Source: JAJRPT01 sp965661945 | GTDB lineage: Bacteria; Bacteroidota; Ignavibacteria; Kapaibacteriales; UBA2268 | Direction of reading: 5' to 3' | Length of the DNA stretch: 64,000 nucleotides | NCBI GenBank assembly: GCA_965661945.1 | Contig: CBFIFP010000001.1 | Coordinates: 620,001 to 684,000 of the forward strand | Part shown: positions 17,181 through 26,161 of the stretch, one piece after another | Position numbering within the stretch: position 1 is the stretch's first letter | Layout of the letters: each line of letters begins with the position of its first letter | Program-made: the position numbers and the translations under genes | Notes under the pieces: generated by a model | Databases searched by the model: none | The model's input: only the letters and a program-made list of their open reading frames with translations | What the model was told of the DNA's origin: nothing

Positions 17181-19014
17181 TTTCTAAACCCCTTCTTTTT
17201 TCTTCTAATTGATGAATAGTATTATAAATACTTGAAATTTTGATTAAATCTTTATCATCTAAATCATCATTGATTTCTTGCTTTTGTTCAATTAGTTGTA
17301 ATGTTTCGATTTGAAGACTAATTAAAGCTTGAATTATTGTATCTTTCGAAAAATCTGTGTTAACATTTTTATCTTTTGCTAGCTTTTCGTTTAATTGTTC
17401 TCTACTAAATGGTAACCCTATAATTATATCTTTATATTTTTTTTCTATTTTATCATTAGAGATTACAAAATCAACTAAATTTTGTCCTTCTGCATCGAGT
17501 AGAATTTTATAAATCCCTTTGGCAATATTTGAAATAAAAATATTTTCGCCAAGTTCGAATTCTTCTGTTAATTCATAAAATTCATCGTGTTTTTCTACTA
17601 AATATCTTAGTATTTCAATTTCTGCGGGTAAGAATTGATTTAGTGATTCATTGAAGTTTTCAAAAGATTCGACTGGTTCTTCTTTTTCCTGAACTAATTG
17701 TTGGTTTTTTTGAAATTCATTTTTTCTATCTTGACTTTCAATTTTATTTTTTTCGTTGTATAGGTTTATAATTTGAAAATCACTTAGTTTTAGTATTTCG
17801 ATAACTCTTTTGAGATAGTAGTCGTGTTTTAATCTATCTGGTATTTGCTTTATTGAGTTTATAAGTCCTCGTAAAAGTTCTGCTTTAGAATTTGGGTTAT
17901 CTTCTTTTGGAAAGGTGTTTATTCTAAATTGCACAAAGTCAATACTGTCGTTAAGATAGTTATTAAAGGTATTTCTACCGTAGTTATGAATAATAGAGTC
18001 TGGGTCTTCACCATCAGGTAGCTGGACTAATTTAATTTCTAAATTATTTTGAAGAGCGATATCCATTACCCTGTTAGCAGCAGTAACTCCTGCTTTATCG
18101 GAATCAAAGATAATGAAGAGATTATTTGTATGCCTTGATATATTTTTAATTTGTATCTCGCTAAGGGCGGTACCTGAGGAAGCTATTACATTTTTTATAC
18201 CAGATTGGTGAAGGGATATTACATCAAGGTAACCTTCAACAAGTATTGCTTTTTTTTGATTATTAATTTCTCTTTTTGATTCGAATAAGCCATAAAGGAG
18301 TTTAGATTTGTCATAAATCATACTTTGAGGAGAGTTTATATATTTGGCGGTTTTATCATCTTTTTTGTAAGTTCTTCCACCAAAACCTACTACTCTTCCT
18401 AATTCGTCTTTAATGGGAAAAATTAATCTATCTCTGTATGCATCATATATTTTTCCATTTTTATTTTTTGTTAAGCCAATTTCTGTTAAAAGCGTGTCAT
18501 CAAAGTTATATTTTTTTAAATAAGTGTGTAACTCACTCCAAGAATCTGAAGCGTAGCCAAGTTGAAAATCTTTGATTGAGTCGTTTGTTATTCCTCTGTT
18601 AAAGAGATATTGATACGGCTCTCCCATTTGTTTAAAAAGATTGTTGTGGAAGTAATCTGCTGTAAGTGCAAGAGCTTTTCTTATTTTATCTATTTTATCG
18701 AAATCTGTTTTTACTTTTTCTATAGAGTTTAGTTCTATTCCTGCTTTGGAGGCAAGAAATTCAATTGCTTCATTAAAAGTCATATTATGAAATTCACGGA
18801 CAAAGACAATTACATCTCCACCTTTTCCTGAAGAGAAATCTTTAAAGAATTGTTTTTCTTTAGAAACAAAAAATGATGGAGTTTTTTCATTACTAAAAGG
18901 AGAAAGCGCTTTGTAATCTTTACCAACTGCTTTTAAAGAAGGTACGCTTTCTTTTATTACATCAATTATGTCTATATTTTCTTTTACTTTATTTATTAAG
19001 TCTTTATCATACAT
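17173..19014 (-). CDS. dnaG: DNA primase without zinc-ribbon ligands
   Basis: DnaG makes RNA primers for replication. The TOPRIM catalytic core is intact: ILVEGYLDVISLHQSG, LFIIFDSDKAGV and QLPDGEDPDSII, supplying the acidic metal ligands. The N-terminal zinc-binding domain is recognisable (residues about 35-80, ALSPFSNEKTPSFFVSKEK and FFKDFSSGKGGDVIVF), but every expected Cys/His ligand is replaced (CPFH became SPFS, HCFGCG became KDFSSG). I recall the same loss in other Bacteroidota primases, so this is probably a clade trait. At 613 residues its length is normal. It follows the aspartase fusion gene by one base and overlaps the ybbR-like gene. Confidence 0.96.
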   Translation of the reverse strand: MYDKDLINKVKENIDIIDVIKESVPSLKAVGKDYKALSPFSNEKTPSFFVSKEKQFFKDFSSGKGGDVIVFVREFHNMTFNEAIEFLASKAGIELNSIEKVKTDFDKIDKIRKALALTADYFHNNLFKQMGEPYQYLFNRGITNDSIKDFQLGYASDSWSELHTYLKKYNFDDTLLTEIGLTKNKNGKIYDAYRDRLIFPIKDELGRVVGFGGRTYKKDDKTAKYINSPQSMIYDKSKLLYGLFESKREINNQKKAILVEGYLDVISLHQSGIKNVIASSGTALSEIQIKNISRHTNNLFIIFDSDKAGVTAANRVMDIALQNNLEIKLVQLPDGEDPDSIIHNYGRNTFNNYLNDSIDFVQFRINTFPKEDNPNSKAELLRGLINSIKQIPDRLKHDYYLKRVIEILKLSDFQIINLYNEKNKIESQDRKNEFQKNQQLVQEKEEPVESFENFNESLNQFLPAEIEILRYLVEKHDEFYELTEEFELGENIFISNIAKGIYKILLDAEGQNLVDFVISNDKIEKKYKDIIIGLPFSREQLNEKLAKDKNVNTDFSKDTIIQALISLQIETLQLIEQKQEINDDLDDKDLIKISSIYNTIHQLEEKRRGLEIV

Positions 19015-19015
19015 T

Positions 19016-20860
19016 TTAGAATTTACCGATAAGATTTTCAGGTGTTAATATTTTATCTAATTCTTCTTTTGTCATAAGTTTTCGCTCTAGCACTATATCT
19101 GAGATGCTTTTATTAGAGATAAGTGCTTCAGTAGCTATAGATGAAGAAAGTTCGTATCCTAAAAGTGGGTTTAGAGCGGTTACAATACCTATGCTATTAT
19201 CTACCATAGATTTGCAAACTTCTCTGTTTGCTGTAATGCCGTCAATACATCTTGATTTAAGCACTGTCATAGCATTTTTGAGAGAGTCCATCATTTCAAA
19301 AAGACTCACAGCAATAATTGGCTCCATAACGTTTAGTTCTAATTGCCCGGCTTCTGCTGCAATTGTTATAGTTAATTCTTTTCCTATACAGTTAAAGGCA
19401 ACTTGGTTGACTACTTCAGGAATTACAGGGTTTACTTTACCTGGCATTATTGAAGACCCTGGCTGCATTTTAGGGAGATTAATTTCATTTAATCCTGCTC
19501 TTGGACCTGAACTTAATAATCTTAAATCATTACAAATTTTGGATAATTTTACTGCTAATCTTTTTAAAACGGAAGCAAAAATAACGAAAGCGCCTGTGTC
19601 TTGAGTTGCTTCGATATAGTTTTCAGATTTTTTTAGATTAATACCAGTGATTTTCTTTAAATGCTTGATTACTGAATCTCTGTATTCGGGGCTAGCGTTT
19701 AAACCTGTTCCGATAGCAGTGCCACCAATATTTAACTCAAAAAGTAATTCTACGTTGTTATTAATTCTATGAATTTCCTCTTCTAATGTGCAGGCATAAG
19801 CCTCGAATCCTTGTCCAAGAGTCATTGGTACTGCGTCTTGGAGTTGAGTTCTACCCATTTTGATTACATCAGCAAATTCATTACCTTTTTCTCTGAAAGA
19901 TTCAACTAAATTTTTAAGGGCGTACTGTAATTTTATAGTTTTGTAATAACAAGCGATTTTAATAGCGTTTGGATAGATATCATTTGTAGATTGAGAAAGG
20001 TTAATATGATTGTTTGGGTGGCAATATTCATATTGTCCTTTTTCATGCCCCATTATTTCTAATGCTCTATTTGCAATTACTTCGTTTGCATTCATATTTG
20101 TAGAAGTTCCTGCTCCTCCTTGAATTACATCAACTATAAAGTGAATATGATACTTTCGGTTTATAATTTCATCGCACGCTTTATTAACGGCTTTGTAAAT
20201 GTTATCTGGGATTAATCCAATTTCATGATTTGCTTTTATAGCTGCTTTTTTAATTTGGGTTAATGCGATAATTAAATCACTGTATAGATTTATTGCTACG
20301 CCTGTTATTGGGAAGTTTTCTTTAGCTCTTAGAGTTTGAATTCCGTAGTATGCTTCGTCTGGAACTTCTCTTTCTCCTAATAAGTCGTGTTCTAATCTTG
20401 TTTTACCTGAGACATATTGTGAAGCAGTTCCAGAGGGGTCTGTTGTTGCTTTTCTTAATCTACGGGAGATTACTCTTGAAATTTGCGCAAGTATTTTAGA
20501 GACTATTTTTGGGTTAGTTTCAAATAATGAATTAAAATCTTCTCTGCTTAACCTTAGGAGTGAACTGTCTTTTTTTGTTCTTGCATTGTTAGAGTGTGGA
20601 TAATCATCAAGCAAACCACCCTCACCAAAGAAGTCGAATTTTCCAAAAGTTGTAATAAGAATTTCTCTTCCAGAAGGAGTTATTTGTAAAAGTTCTACAA
20701 GCCCAGTTTCTACTATGTAGAAATATTTTCTTTGTGAGCCAGTTTTAAATAAAAATTCATTTTTTTTAATCTGAACGTTATGAAAATAGTTTGCAACAAT
20801 ATCTAATTCTTCTTCATTAAGAATCTTAAATATCTCTATTTTTTTTAGTATTTCTTTCAT
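19016..20860 (-). CDS. aspA: Cyclic-nucleotide-binding domain fused to aspartate ammonia-lyase
   Basis: This is a 614-residue fusion. Residues 1 to about 140 form a CAP_ED/cNMP-binding domain (LFKTGSQRKYFYIVETGLVE, FFGEGGLLDDYP) followed by a helical linker. From about residue 150 (LEHDLLGEREVPDEAYYGIQ) to the end is a complete aspartase, with GGAGTSTNMNANEVIANRA, QSTNDIYPNA and the lyase signature GSSIMPGKVNP near residues 468-478. Aspartase interconverts aspartate with fumarate and ammonia. The fusion suggests control by a nucleotide ligand, but the phosphate-binding cassette is non-canonical (the usual RxA region reads NNARTKKDS), so binding is uncertain. Spacing to neighbours is three bases upstream and one base downstream, implying one operon. 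Confidence 0.93.
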   Translation of the reverse strand: MKEILKKIEIFKILNEEELDIVANYFHNVQIKKNEFLFKTGSQRKYFYIVETGLVELLQITPSGREILITTFGKFDFFGEGGLLDDYPHSNNARTKKDSSLLRLSREDFNSLFETNPKIVSKILAQISRVISRRLRKATTDPSGTASQYVSGKTRLEHDLLGEREVPDEAYYGIQTLRAKENFPITGVAINLYSDLIIALTQIKKAAIKANHEIGLIPDNIYKAVNKACDEIINRKYHIHFIVDVIQGGAGTSTNMNANEVIANRALEIMGHEKGQYEYCHPNNHINLSQSTNDIYPNAIKIACYYKTIKLQYALKNLVESFREKGNEFADVIKMGRTQLQDAVPMTLGQGFEAYACTLEEEIHRINNNVELLFELNIGGTAIGTGLNASPEYRDSVIKHLKKITGINLKKSENYIEATQDTGAFVIFASVLKRLAVKLSKICNDLRLLSSGPRAGLNEINLPKMQPGSSIMPGKVNPVIPEVVNQVAFNCIGKELTITIAAEAGQLELNVMEPIIAVSLFEMMDSLKNAMTVLKSRCIDGITANREVCKSMVDNSIGIVTALNPLLGYELSSSIATEALISNKSISDIVLERKLMTKEELDKILTPENLIGKF

Positions 20861-20863
20861 AAT

Positions 20864-21628
20864 TTAAAATCTATATAGTTGTAAAATATAGGAATTATCT
20901 TTAAGCCATTTGTCTGATTTTTCCCTGTTAAAGTCAATTGAGTCAACAAAGCTATAAAACTTTTTAGAGTGATTAAAGTGAATTAAGTGTGTCAATTCGT
21001 GAACTATAATAGAAAATATGATATCAACAGGACACATTAAAAGACGCCATGATAGATTTATGTTGCCTTTATTTGAGCAAGAACCCCATCTTGTTTTTGC
21101 GTTTGAATATTTTATTTTTTTAAATTCAATATTTACTTTGTGAATTTCTCTAACATCATTAATTAGTTTATTTACTATAGGTTTTAATTCATGTTTCATA
21201 AATATATCAATTTTATTTTCTAAATTTGAGATATTTATAAATTGAATAATATCTTGATTATCAATATTTTTGGTGAAAATGTAATGTGGTTTTCTATTTT
21301 TATCTTTAATTTGCTCAATAAGATAAATTTTATTCATTATTAATATTTTTTCAAAATTATTTATTTCTTTAAAGAGATTTGTATCTGTTGATTTAATCAA
21401 AAAAAGATGTTTATTAATCCAATTATAGTGTTTTTTTATAATATTATTTATATCATTATTGGAAAAGAATTTTGGTACTCTTACTTGAATTGTATTTTCT
21501 TTAATAACTTTAATAGCATAAGATTTTCTATTACTTTTGTATATATGAACGTTAAAATCTTCTACTGAAATTATTTCATTTTTTAAATTATTTTGCAACT
21601 CAGTTGACAATTCGTTTTTCAAATTCAA
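20864..21628 (-). CDS. YgjP-like (DUF45) metal-dependent hydrolase
   Basis: This 254-residue protein has the zinc-peptidase motif VHELTHLIHFNHSKKFY, with the third ligand supplied further along, and the family motif KTRWGSCSNKGNINLSWRLL. These identify the YgjP/DUF45 group of minigluzincins. The N-terminal half carries an IQVRVPKFFSNNDINNIIKK segment typical of the group. Cellular substrate is unknown. It heads the run leading into the aspartase fusion, dnaG, ybbR-like and pepT genes. No signal peptide, so probably cytoplasmic. Confidence 0.88.
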   Translation of the reverse strand: MNLKNELSTELQNNLKNEIISVEDFNVHIYKSNRKSYAIKVIKENTIQVRVPKFFSNNDINNIIKKHYNWINKHLFLIKSTDTNLFKEINNFEKILIMNKIYLIEQIKDKNRKPHYIFTKNIDNQDIIQFINISNLENKIDIFMKHELKPIVNKLINDVREIHKVNIEFKKIKYSNAKTRWGSCSNKGNINLSWRLLMCPVDIIFSIIVHELTHLIHFNHSKKFYSFVDSIDFNREKSDKWLKDNSYILQLYRF

Positions 21629-21707
21629 TTTCCAAAATTGTAATGATATTTATACAAAAATATAAAAATTGAATTAGATATCAAAGGTAAGAAATAAATG
21701 TTGAAAA

Positions 21708-22466
21708 TTAATTTACAATAACTTCTAAATTACACTCATTTTTGACTATTATTTTTTGGGATATTTGATTTTGAACTTTTATTGATATGATGGGGTAAAA
21801 AGTTCCTTGTTGTTTTCCTTCAATTTTGAACTTCAATTTCCTGTTGCTTTGTGGATACATCCATAGGTTGTTATAATTATTATCACTAAAAACAAGATTA
21901 TCAGGATTTGACTCAATTGAGTATCCGTTAATAGTTCTTAGAACATTACTATAGTTCAATATATTGATTTCAATTTCTTTAGTTTCACCAATATTTAGTT
22001 CAATTTTACCGAAATCTTTTACCATTATATCTGGTACAATTGATTTAACATTAATATAATATATTGTGTCAGTTTCTATGATTATTCTATCGTGAAACTT
22101 CCCTACATTTCTTTGTTGAACGTTAAGATATAAACTTAATGAATTTTGTCCTTGAGGGTTTAGATATAAATTATTTAGATTTTGCAGTGGGTCAAAAAAG
22201 AAATAGGATGGAGTTTTTTCCATTTTTATACTTTTTATTTTAGTAGTTTCTTCTTTAATATTTTTAATGGTAAATAGTTTTTTATCAAATGCATCTTTAT
22301 CTAAGAAACCGAAATCTAGTGTGTCTTGTGGTACATTTAGGTTATCTTTAATATTATAGTTGTATTCAATAAGTCTTATTGTGTCAATTTCTGTAGGAGA
22401 TTGACAAGATGCTATTATAAATAGCATTAAAATTAGAAATGATAATTTATTGAATTTAGAAGTCAT
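21708..22466 (-). CDS. Lipoprotein with tandem immunoglobulin-like domains, linked to an anti-sigma gene
   Basis: This 252-residue protein has a lipoprotein signal (FLILMLFIIASCQSPTE, lipobox IASC). The mature part looks like two tandem beta-sandwich domains of the DUF1573/ASH type, with the recurring pattern LDFGFLDKDAFDKKLFTIKN and VKDFGKIELNIGETKEIEIN (near-identical logic: xxFGxxxxxxxxxKxxxIxN). Such domains bind proteins or act as surface scaffolds. It overlaps the anti-sigma/barrel gene by 11 bases and is the third gene of the module sigma, anti-sigma, lipoprotein. Ligand is unknown; a role in the anti-sigma signal is inference. Confidence 0.65.
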   Translation of the reverse strand: MTSKFNKLSFLILMLFIIASCQSPTEIDTIRLIEYNYNIKDNLNVPQDTLDFGFLDKDAFDKKLFTIKNIKEETTKIKSIKMEKTPSYFFFDPLQNLNNLYLNPQGQNSLSLYLNVQQRNVGKFHDRIIIETDTIYYINVKSIVPDIMVKDFGKIELNIGETKEIEINILNYSNVLRTINGYSIESNPDNLVFSDNNYNNLWMYPQSNRKLKFKIEGKQQGTFYPIISIKVQNQISQKIIVKNECNLEVIVN

Positions 22467-23667
22467 ATCTTAAACCAGTTGATAATCCATTTCTAGTAGA
22501 GTTGAAGGTGTTTCCATCAAAAAAGTAAGTTAAGTTTGATACTTCATAACCTGCATATAAAGCTATATTTCGTAATAATCTAAGCTCTGTTGCAAGTTCT
22601 AATCTTGTAACAGGACCAATGTTTGTACCACCAATTAAACCTTTGGAATAGAAAGAGAGGCGGTTACTAAATAATTGTAAAGGCATATAATATTTAGCTG
22701 ATATTGCATATATGTTAGAATTAAAATATTGTTGATAATTTGTAGTTAGATTATCTTCAATTGATGAGAAGTTTTGAGCAAAAACTTCTTTTGAAAATTC
22801 AAATCCAATGTGAAGGTTATTAGTTAGTTCATAAAACATTGCAAATGAAGAATTGTTTATGTCTAAATTATTAGTGTTTTGGGAATCTAAATCAATTGTA
22901 TTTTCAGCAAATGTTTTTCGAGCTTGAATGTGAAATTTTGAAATAATTTTAGCAGCATCTTCTAAGTCTTGATTTGATATTACTTTTTGAGAGTTAAGAC
23001 GAGATTTATAACGAGAATTTACTAAGAAAATATTAGGAATATTTTCTATGTTTGAGTTATAAATTTGAGATTGAGTTATATTTTTAAAATTAGTTATGTT
23101 GCTAAGTTCATCTATGTTTTTATCTGCTAAAAATTGTTCATTTTTAATTGTTTCTGAGGTACTATTTATAACATTAGATTTACGATTCTGAGTTTTGATA
23201 TTTTGAGTTATATTTTGTTTTTTGGAAATGTAATAATTATAACTTTCCTTGTTATTATCAATTGGTTCATTTTTAAAATCAACTGTAAGTAACGGCAGAT
23301 TTATTGAATTTGATAATTGTGTAAAGTTTATGGCATTTGTTTGTTGCTGACTTTCAGAATTGAAAAAATATGTTAAGGAAACAGCTAATATAATTACCGA
23401 ACTTACAGCAGAAGATATAAATGTTTTAGTTTTCCAGAATACTACTCCCAATCCTGAAGTCGCTAATATTTTTGACTTTAGGTTTACAGGAGGAGTTTCA
23501 ATGGCTTTAGAATAAGCATTTTTCATTTTAAGATGGTAGTTCATCTCATCTTGAAGTTCAGGATTTTGAGCAATGAAATCAATTACTTCTGCTGTTTCTT
23601 CATTTGATAGTTCACCATCTGTTAATGCAATTATTTTTTGAATTAGTAGATCATTGTTCATAGGCAT
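22456..23667 (-). CDS. Membrane anti-sigma factor with a barrel-like C-terminal domain
   Basis: This 403-residue protein has three parts. Residues 1-60 are an acidic helical segment (DGELSNEETAEVIDFIAQNP) of the anti-sigma type but without the HxxxCxxC zinc motif. Residues about 84-102 are a membrane helix (FISSAVSSVIILAVSLTYFF). A roughly 150-residue Asn/Gln/Ser-rich linker leads to a C-terminal region of amphipathic strands (LHIGFEFSKEVFAQNFSS, ISAKYYMPLQLF, LSTGLRYDF) ending in phenylalanine, as outer-membrane barrels do. It follows the ECF sigma gene directly (sigma stop and this ATG abut at 23667/23668). It is homologous in layout, and in the motif IGFEFSKEVFAQNF, to the protein at 32308-33570. 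It could span the envelope. Confidence 0.7.
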   Translation of the reverse strand: MPMNNDLLIQKIIALTDGELSNEETAEVIDFIAQNPELQDEMNYHLKMKNAYSKAIETPPVNLKSKILATSGLGVVFWKTKTFISSAVSSVIILAVSLTYFFNSESQQQTNAINFTQLSNSINLPLLTVDFKNEPIDNNKESYNYYISKKQNITQNIKTQNRKSNVINSTSETIKNEQFLADKNIDELSNITNFKNITQSQIYNSNIENIPNIFLVNSRYKSRLNSQKVISNQDLEDAAKIISKFHIQARKTFAENTIDLDSQNTNNLDINNSSFAMFYELTNNLHIGFEFSKEVFAQNFSSIEDNLTTNYQQYFNSNIYAISAKYYMPLQLFSNRLSFYSKGLIGGTNIGPVTRLELATELRLLRNIALYAGYEVSNLTYFFDGNTFNSTRNGLSTGLRYDF

Positions 23668-24240
23668 TTATTCCAATAAAAAGTTTACTTCTTTTGAGTA
23701 AGGAGCTAATACATCTCTTAGTTTTTCTTTAGCTCTGTGAATTCTAATTCTAACTATAGGCATAGTAGTGTCAAGCATTTCAGCAATTTCGTTGTAAGAG
23801 AAGTTTAAAAATTCTTTAAGAATTAAACATTCTCTGTACTCAAACGGAAGACTATCAAGAGCTACACTGATTATTTCATTTAATTCTTTATCATCTTTTG
23901 GTTGAGTGCTTGGCAATTGTAAATCTTCTACAAAAATCATTGTGTTTCTTATGTTTTCTTTTTCGTTCAAACATAAGTTTCTTGCTACTCTAATGATATA
24001 ACCAGCAAAATTTGTCATGACTTTACCATTTTTTGATGCTTCAATAATCTTAAGAAAAGTTTCTTGGAAAGCATCGCTAGAGGAATTTTCATTGTTTAAT
24101 ATTTTTCTGCAATAGTTATATATTTTAGTTGAGTAACGACCATACAGCTCTTCAAAAGCATCCCTAGCAACAGTTTTTTTTCTGTTGCCTAAGAGGGCGA
24201 AAACTTCTTCGTCAGATAAATTTGAAAATTGTATATTCAT
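23668..24240 (-). CDS. ECF RNA polymerase sigma factor (copy 1)
   Basis: This 190-residue sigma-70 family factor has region 2 with the core-binding and -10 recognition helices (DAFEELYGRYSTKIYNYCRK, DAFQETFLKIIE, YIIRVARNLCLNEK) and region 4 with the helix-turn-helix (LPFEYRECLILKEFLNFSYN, then EIAEMLDTTMPIVRIRIHRA). No regions 1 or 3, so it is an ECF type that directs polymerase to a small regulon. It is followed without a gap by its probable anti-sigma factor. It is paralogous to the factor at 31736-32305. A TAATTTTG element on the minus strand lies at 24276-24283. Confidence 0.93.
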   Translation of the reverse strand: MNIQFSNLSDEEVFALLGNRKKTVARDAFEELYGRYSTKIYNYCRKILNNENSSSDAFQETFLKIIEASKNGKVMTNFAGYIIRVARNLCLNEKENIRNTMIFVEDLQLPSTQPKDDKELNEIISVALDSLPFEYRECLILKEFLNFSYNEIAEMLDTTMPIVRIRIHRAKEKLRDVLAPYSKEVNFLLE

Positions 24241-24275
24241 AATATACTAATAACTTTTTAAAGGCGATTTTGTTA

Positions 24276-24283
24276 CAAAATTA
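24276..24283 (-). promoter_or_regulatory. Putative -7 promoter element of the ECF sigma operon
   Basis: Read on the minus strand this is TAATTTTG, a TAnnTTTG match, 35 bases before the sigma factor ATG at 24240. It suggests transcription by the housekeeping Bacteroidota sigma factor. No convincing -33 TTTG at the right distance. Confidence 0.4.
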
Positions 24284-24353
24284 AGAATTATTTTTTCAAA
24301 AATAAGGAAATTGCTATTTATTTTTTAAATTTGTTTTTTTAAGGTTGATAAAT

Positions 24354-25286
24354 TTGAAATTTCATTTTATAATTGTTGAATACAATTCAAAAAGATTTTT
24401 AGACGAGTTTTTGGCGTCAATTATTGATTATGTTGATAAAATTTCTATTACGGTGATTGATAATTGTTCTAATTACTCTGTGGAAAGTTTTGTAAAGAAT
24501 ATGTATTTGGATAAAGTTGATGTGGTTAGATTGGATAAAAATGAGGGTTATGGTAAGGCAATTAATAATATTGCTTTAAAAAGTAATAATGAATATTTGG
24601 TTATATGTAATTCTGATTTAGTTTTTTATAAAGATACTTTTAATAATATTAATAAGTTTATAGATACTAACCCTAATATTAATTTATTTGGAGGGCAACA
24701 AGTTTATCCTAATGGAAAACTTCAATATAGCTATGGAGATTACCCTAGTTTGAAAATGGTAATTAAATATTTATTTTATTTTACTCAGATATTAAATTTA
24801 TTAAGAGATAAATATTTAAATTCGACTAATATGAAAATTATAAAAGAGGTTTCTTATTTAGATGGTGCATTTTTTATAATTAAGTCTGAACTATTTAAAA
24901 AGCTAAATGGTTTTGATGAAGATTTTCATTTTTATTCTGAAGATGCTGATTTGTGTTATAGAGCAAGGAAATTAGGTTATAAACCAATTTTTACTAATTT
25001 ATTTAGAATTCAACATTATAGAGGTGGTGCGACAGAGATAAATATTAATTCTGATAAGAAGTCTGAGTTGATTGTAAATGGAATTAAGATATTTATTTCC
25101 AAACATTACAACACTTTTTATCAAAAACTATTTAATGGTTTGTATAGGATTCATATTATTTTATCTATTTTTGTAAATGGATTTATAAATATTTTTGTTA
25201 ATTTATTTAATGAAACTGAATCTAAAAGAAATAAATCTCAGGAAAATAAAATTAATAATTTAAAGTCAATTTTGAAAAAACTATAA
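24354..25286 (+). CDS. Family 2 glycosyltransferase, rhamnosyltransferase-like
   Basis: This 310-residue GT-A enzyme has an N-terminal nucleotide-sugar-binding start (FIIVEYNSKRFLDEFLASI), the glycine stretch RLDKNEGYGKAINNIA, the metal-binding NSDLVFY, the acceptor region LDGAFFIIKSELFKKLNGFD and EDADLCYRARKLGYKPIF. It ends with a membrane-associated tail. I choose the TTG at 24354 because AAGG lies nine bases upstream; another in-frame TTG at 24345 abuts that AAGG and is less likely. The closest remembered relatives add rhamnose or similar sugars to O-antigen or surface glycans. It is followed immediately by a second glycosyltransferase-like gene. Confidence 0.88.
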   Translation: MKFHFIIVEYNSKRFLDEFLASIIDYVDKISITVIDNCSNYSVESFVKNMYLDKVDVVRLDKNEGYGKAINNIALKSNNEYLVICNSDLVFYKDTFNNINKFIDTNPNINLFGGQQVYPNGKLQYSYGDYPSLKMVIKYLFYFTQILNLLRDKYLNSTNMKIIKEVSYLDGAFFIIKSELFKKLNGFDEDFHFYSEDADLCYRARKLGYKPIFTNLFRIQHYRGGATEININSDKKSELIVNGIKIFISKHYNTFYQKLFNGLYRIHIILSIFVNGFINIFVNLFNETESKRNKSQENKINNLKSILKKL

Positions 25287-26108
25287 ATGTACGATTTAAC
25301 AATAGCTTATAGAATATATCCTTTAATTTCAAAAGTTCCAGCAGTTTATCCTGATGATAAGTATAAAATGTCAGAAATTTGTATTAAATCTTTTGCTGAG
25401 GGATTAAAAGGTTTAAGAACTTATATTTATGTTATATTAGATAACTGTCCTGAGGAATATAAGTCTTTATTTTTAGACAATCTTTCTAACCATACAATAG
25501 AATTTATTGAAGTTAATGGGATTGGGAATGGAAATACATTTGGATTACAATTAGATTTACTAGTAAATTCTAAGACAGATTATGTTTATTTTGCTGAAGA
25601 TGATTACTTTTACTTGGAGAATTCAATTGTTGATTTAATAGATTTTTCAAAAAAGCATAATGTAGATTTTGCTACAGCATACGATCATTTAGATTATTAT
25701 GAACATAAATTACATAAAAGTGAGGAAAGTTCTTTTTTGGATTTCAAAGACAAAAAATATTATAAACGTAAAACTACTACGATGACATTTTTAGCTAAAA
25801 GAATTAGTTTAAAAGGAAATTATGATATTTTTAGAACTTATGTTGATAATAATTGGGATAATTCTATGTGGTTGGGATTAACTAATCCAGATTTTATTAG
25901 TATTAGGGAGTTTTTACGGTTGACTATTTTAGATATGCAGATGCTTAAGATGTATATTAAATTTTTTTTGCATACGCCAAGTTTACTTTTCAAAACTCGC
26001 AAGAAATATAATCTTTATGTTCCTCACTCTGGAACTGCAACTCACCTTGATGATAAGTTTCTCTCACCTGGTGTAAATTGGAAAGAGGAGTTTAAGAAGT
26101 ATATGTAA
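25287..26108 (+). CDS. Glycosyltransferase-like protein
   Basis: This 273-residue protein starts one base after the preceding stop and is surely cotranscribed. It contains a GT-A type core: NTFGLQLDLLVNSKTDYVYF followed by AEDDYFYLENSI, where EDD would bind metal and nucleotide sugar, then FATAYDHLDYY and a C-terminal PHSGTATHLDD. There is no signal peptide. The family is less clear than the upstream gene; sugar and acceptor are unknown. A strong bidirectional hairpin ends the operon. Confidence 0.7.
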   Translation: MYDLTIAYRIYPLISKVPAVYPDDKYKMSEICIKSFAEGLKGLRTYIYVILDNCPEEYKSLFLDNLSNHTIEFIEVNGIGNGNTFGLQLDLLVNSKTDYVYFAEDDYFYLENSIVDLIDFSKKHNVDFATAYDHLDYYEHKLHKSEESSFLDFKDKKYYKRKTTTMTFLAKRISLKGNYDIFRTYVDNNWDNSMWLGLTNPDFISIREFLRLTILDMQMLKMYIKFFLHTPSLLFKTRKKYNLYVPHSGTATHLDDKFLSPGVNWKEEFKKYM

Positions 26109-26134
26109 AAAAAAGGGGCTAGATGCCCCTTTTA
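26107..26134. terminator. Bidirectional intrinsic terminator
   Basis: A perfect stem AAAAGGGGC / GCCCCTTTT with the short loop TAGAT, flanked by A and T runs, sits between the convergent glycosyltransferase and haloperoxidase-like genes and can serve both. Confidence 0.9.
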
Positions 26135-26161
26135 AGTCTAATTTAAGTGATTTTTGGATTC

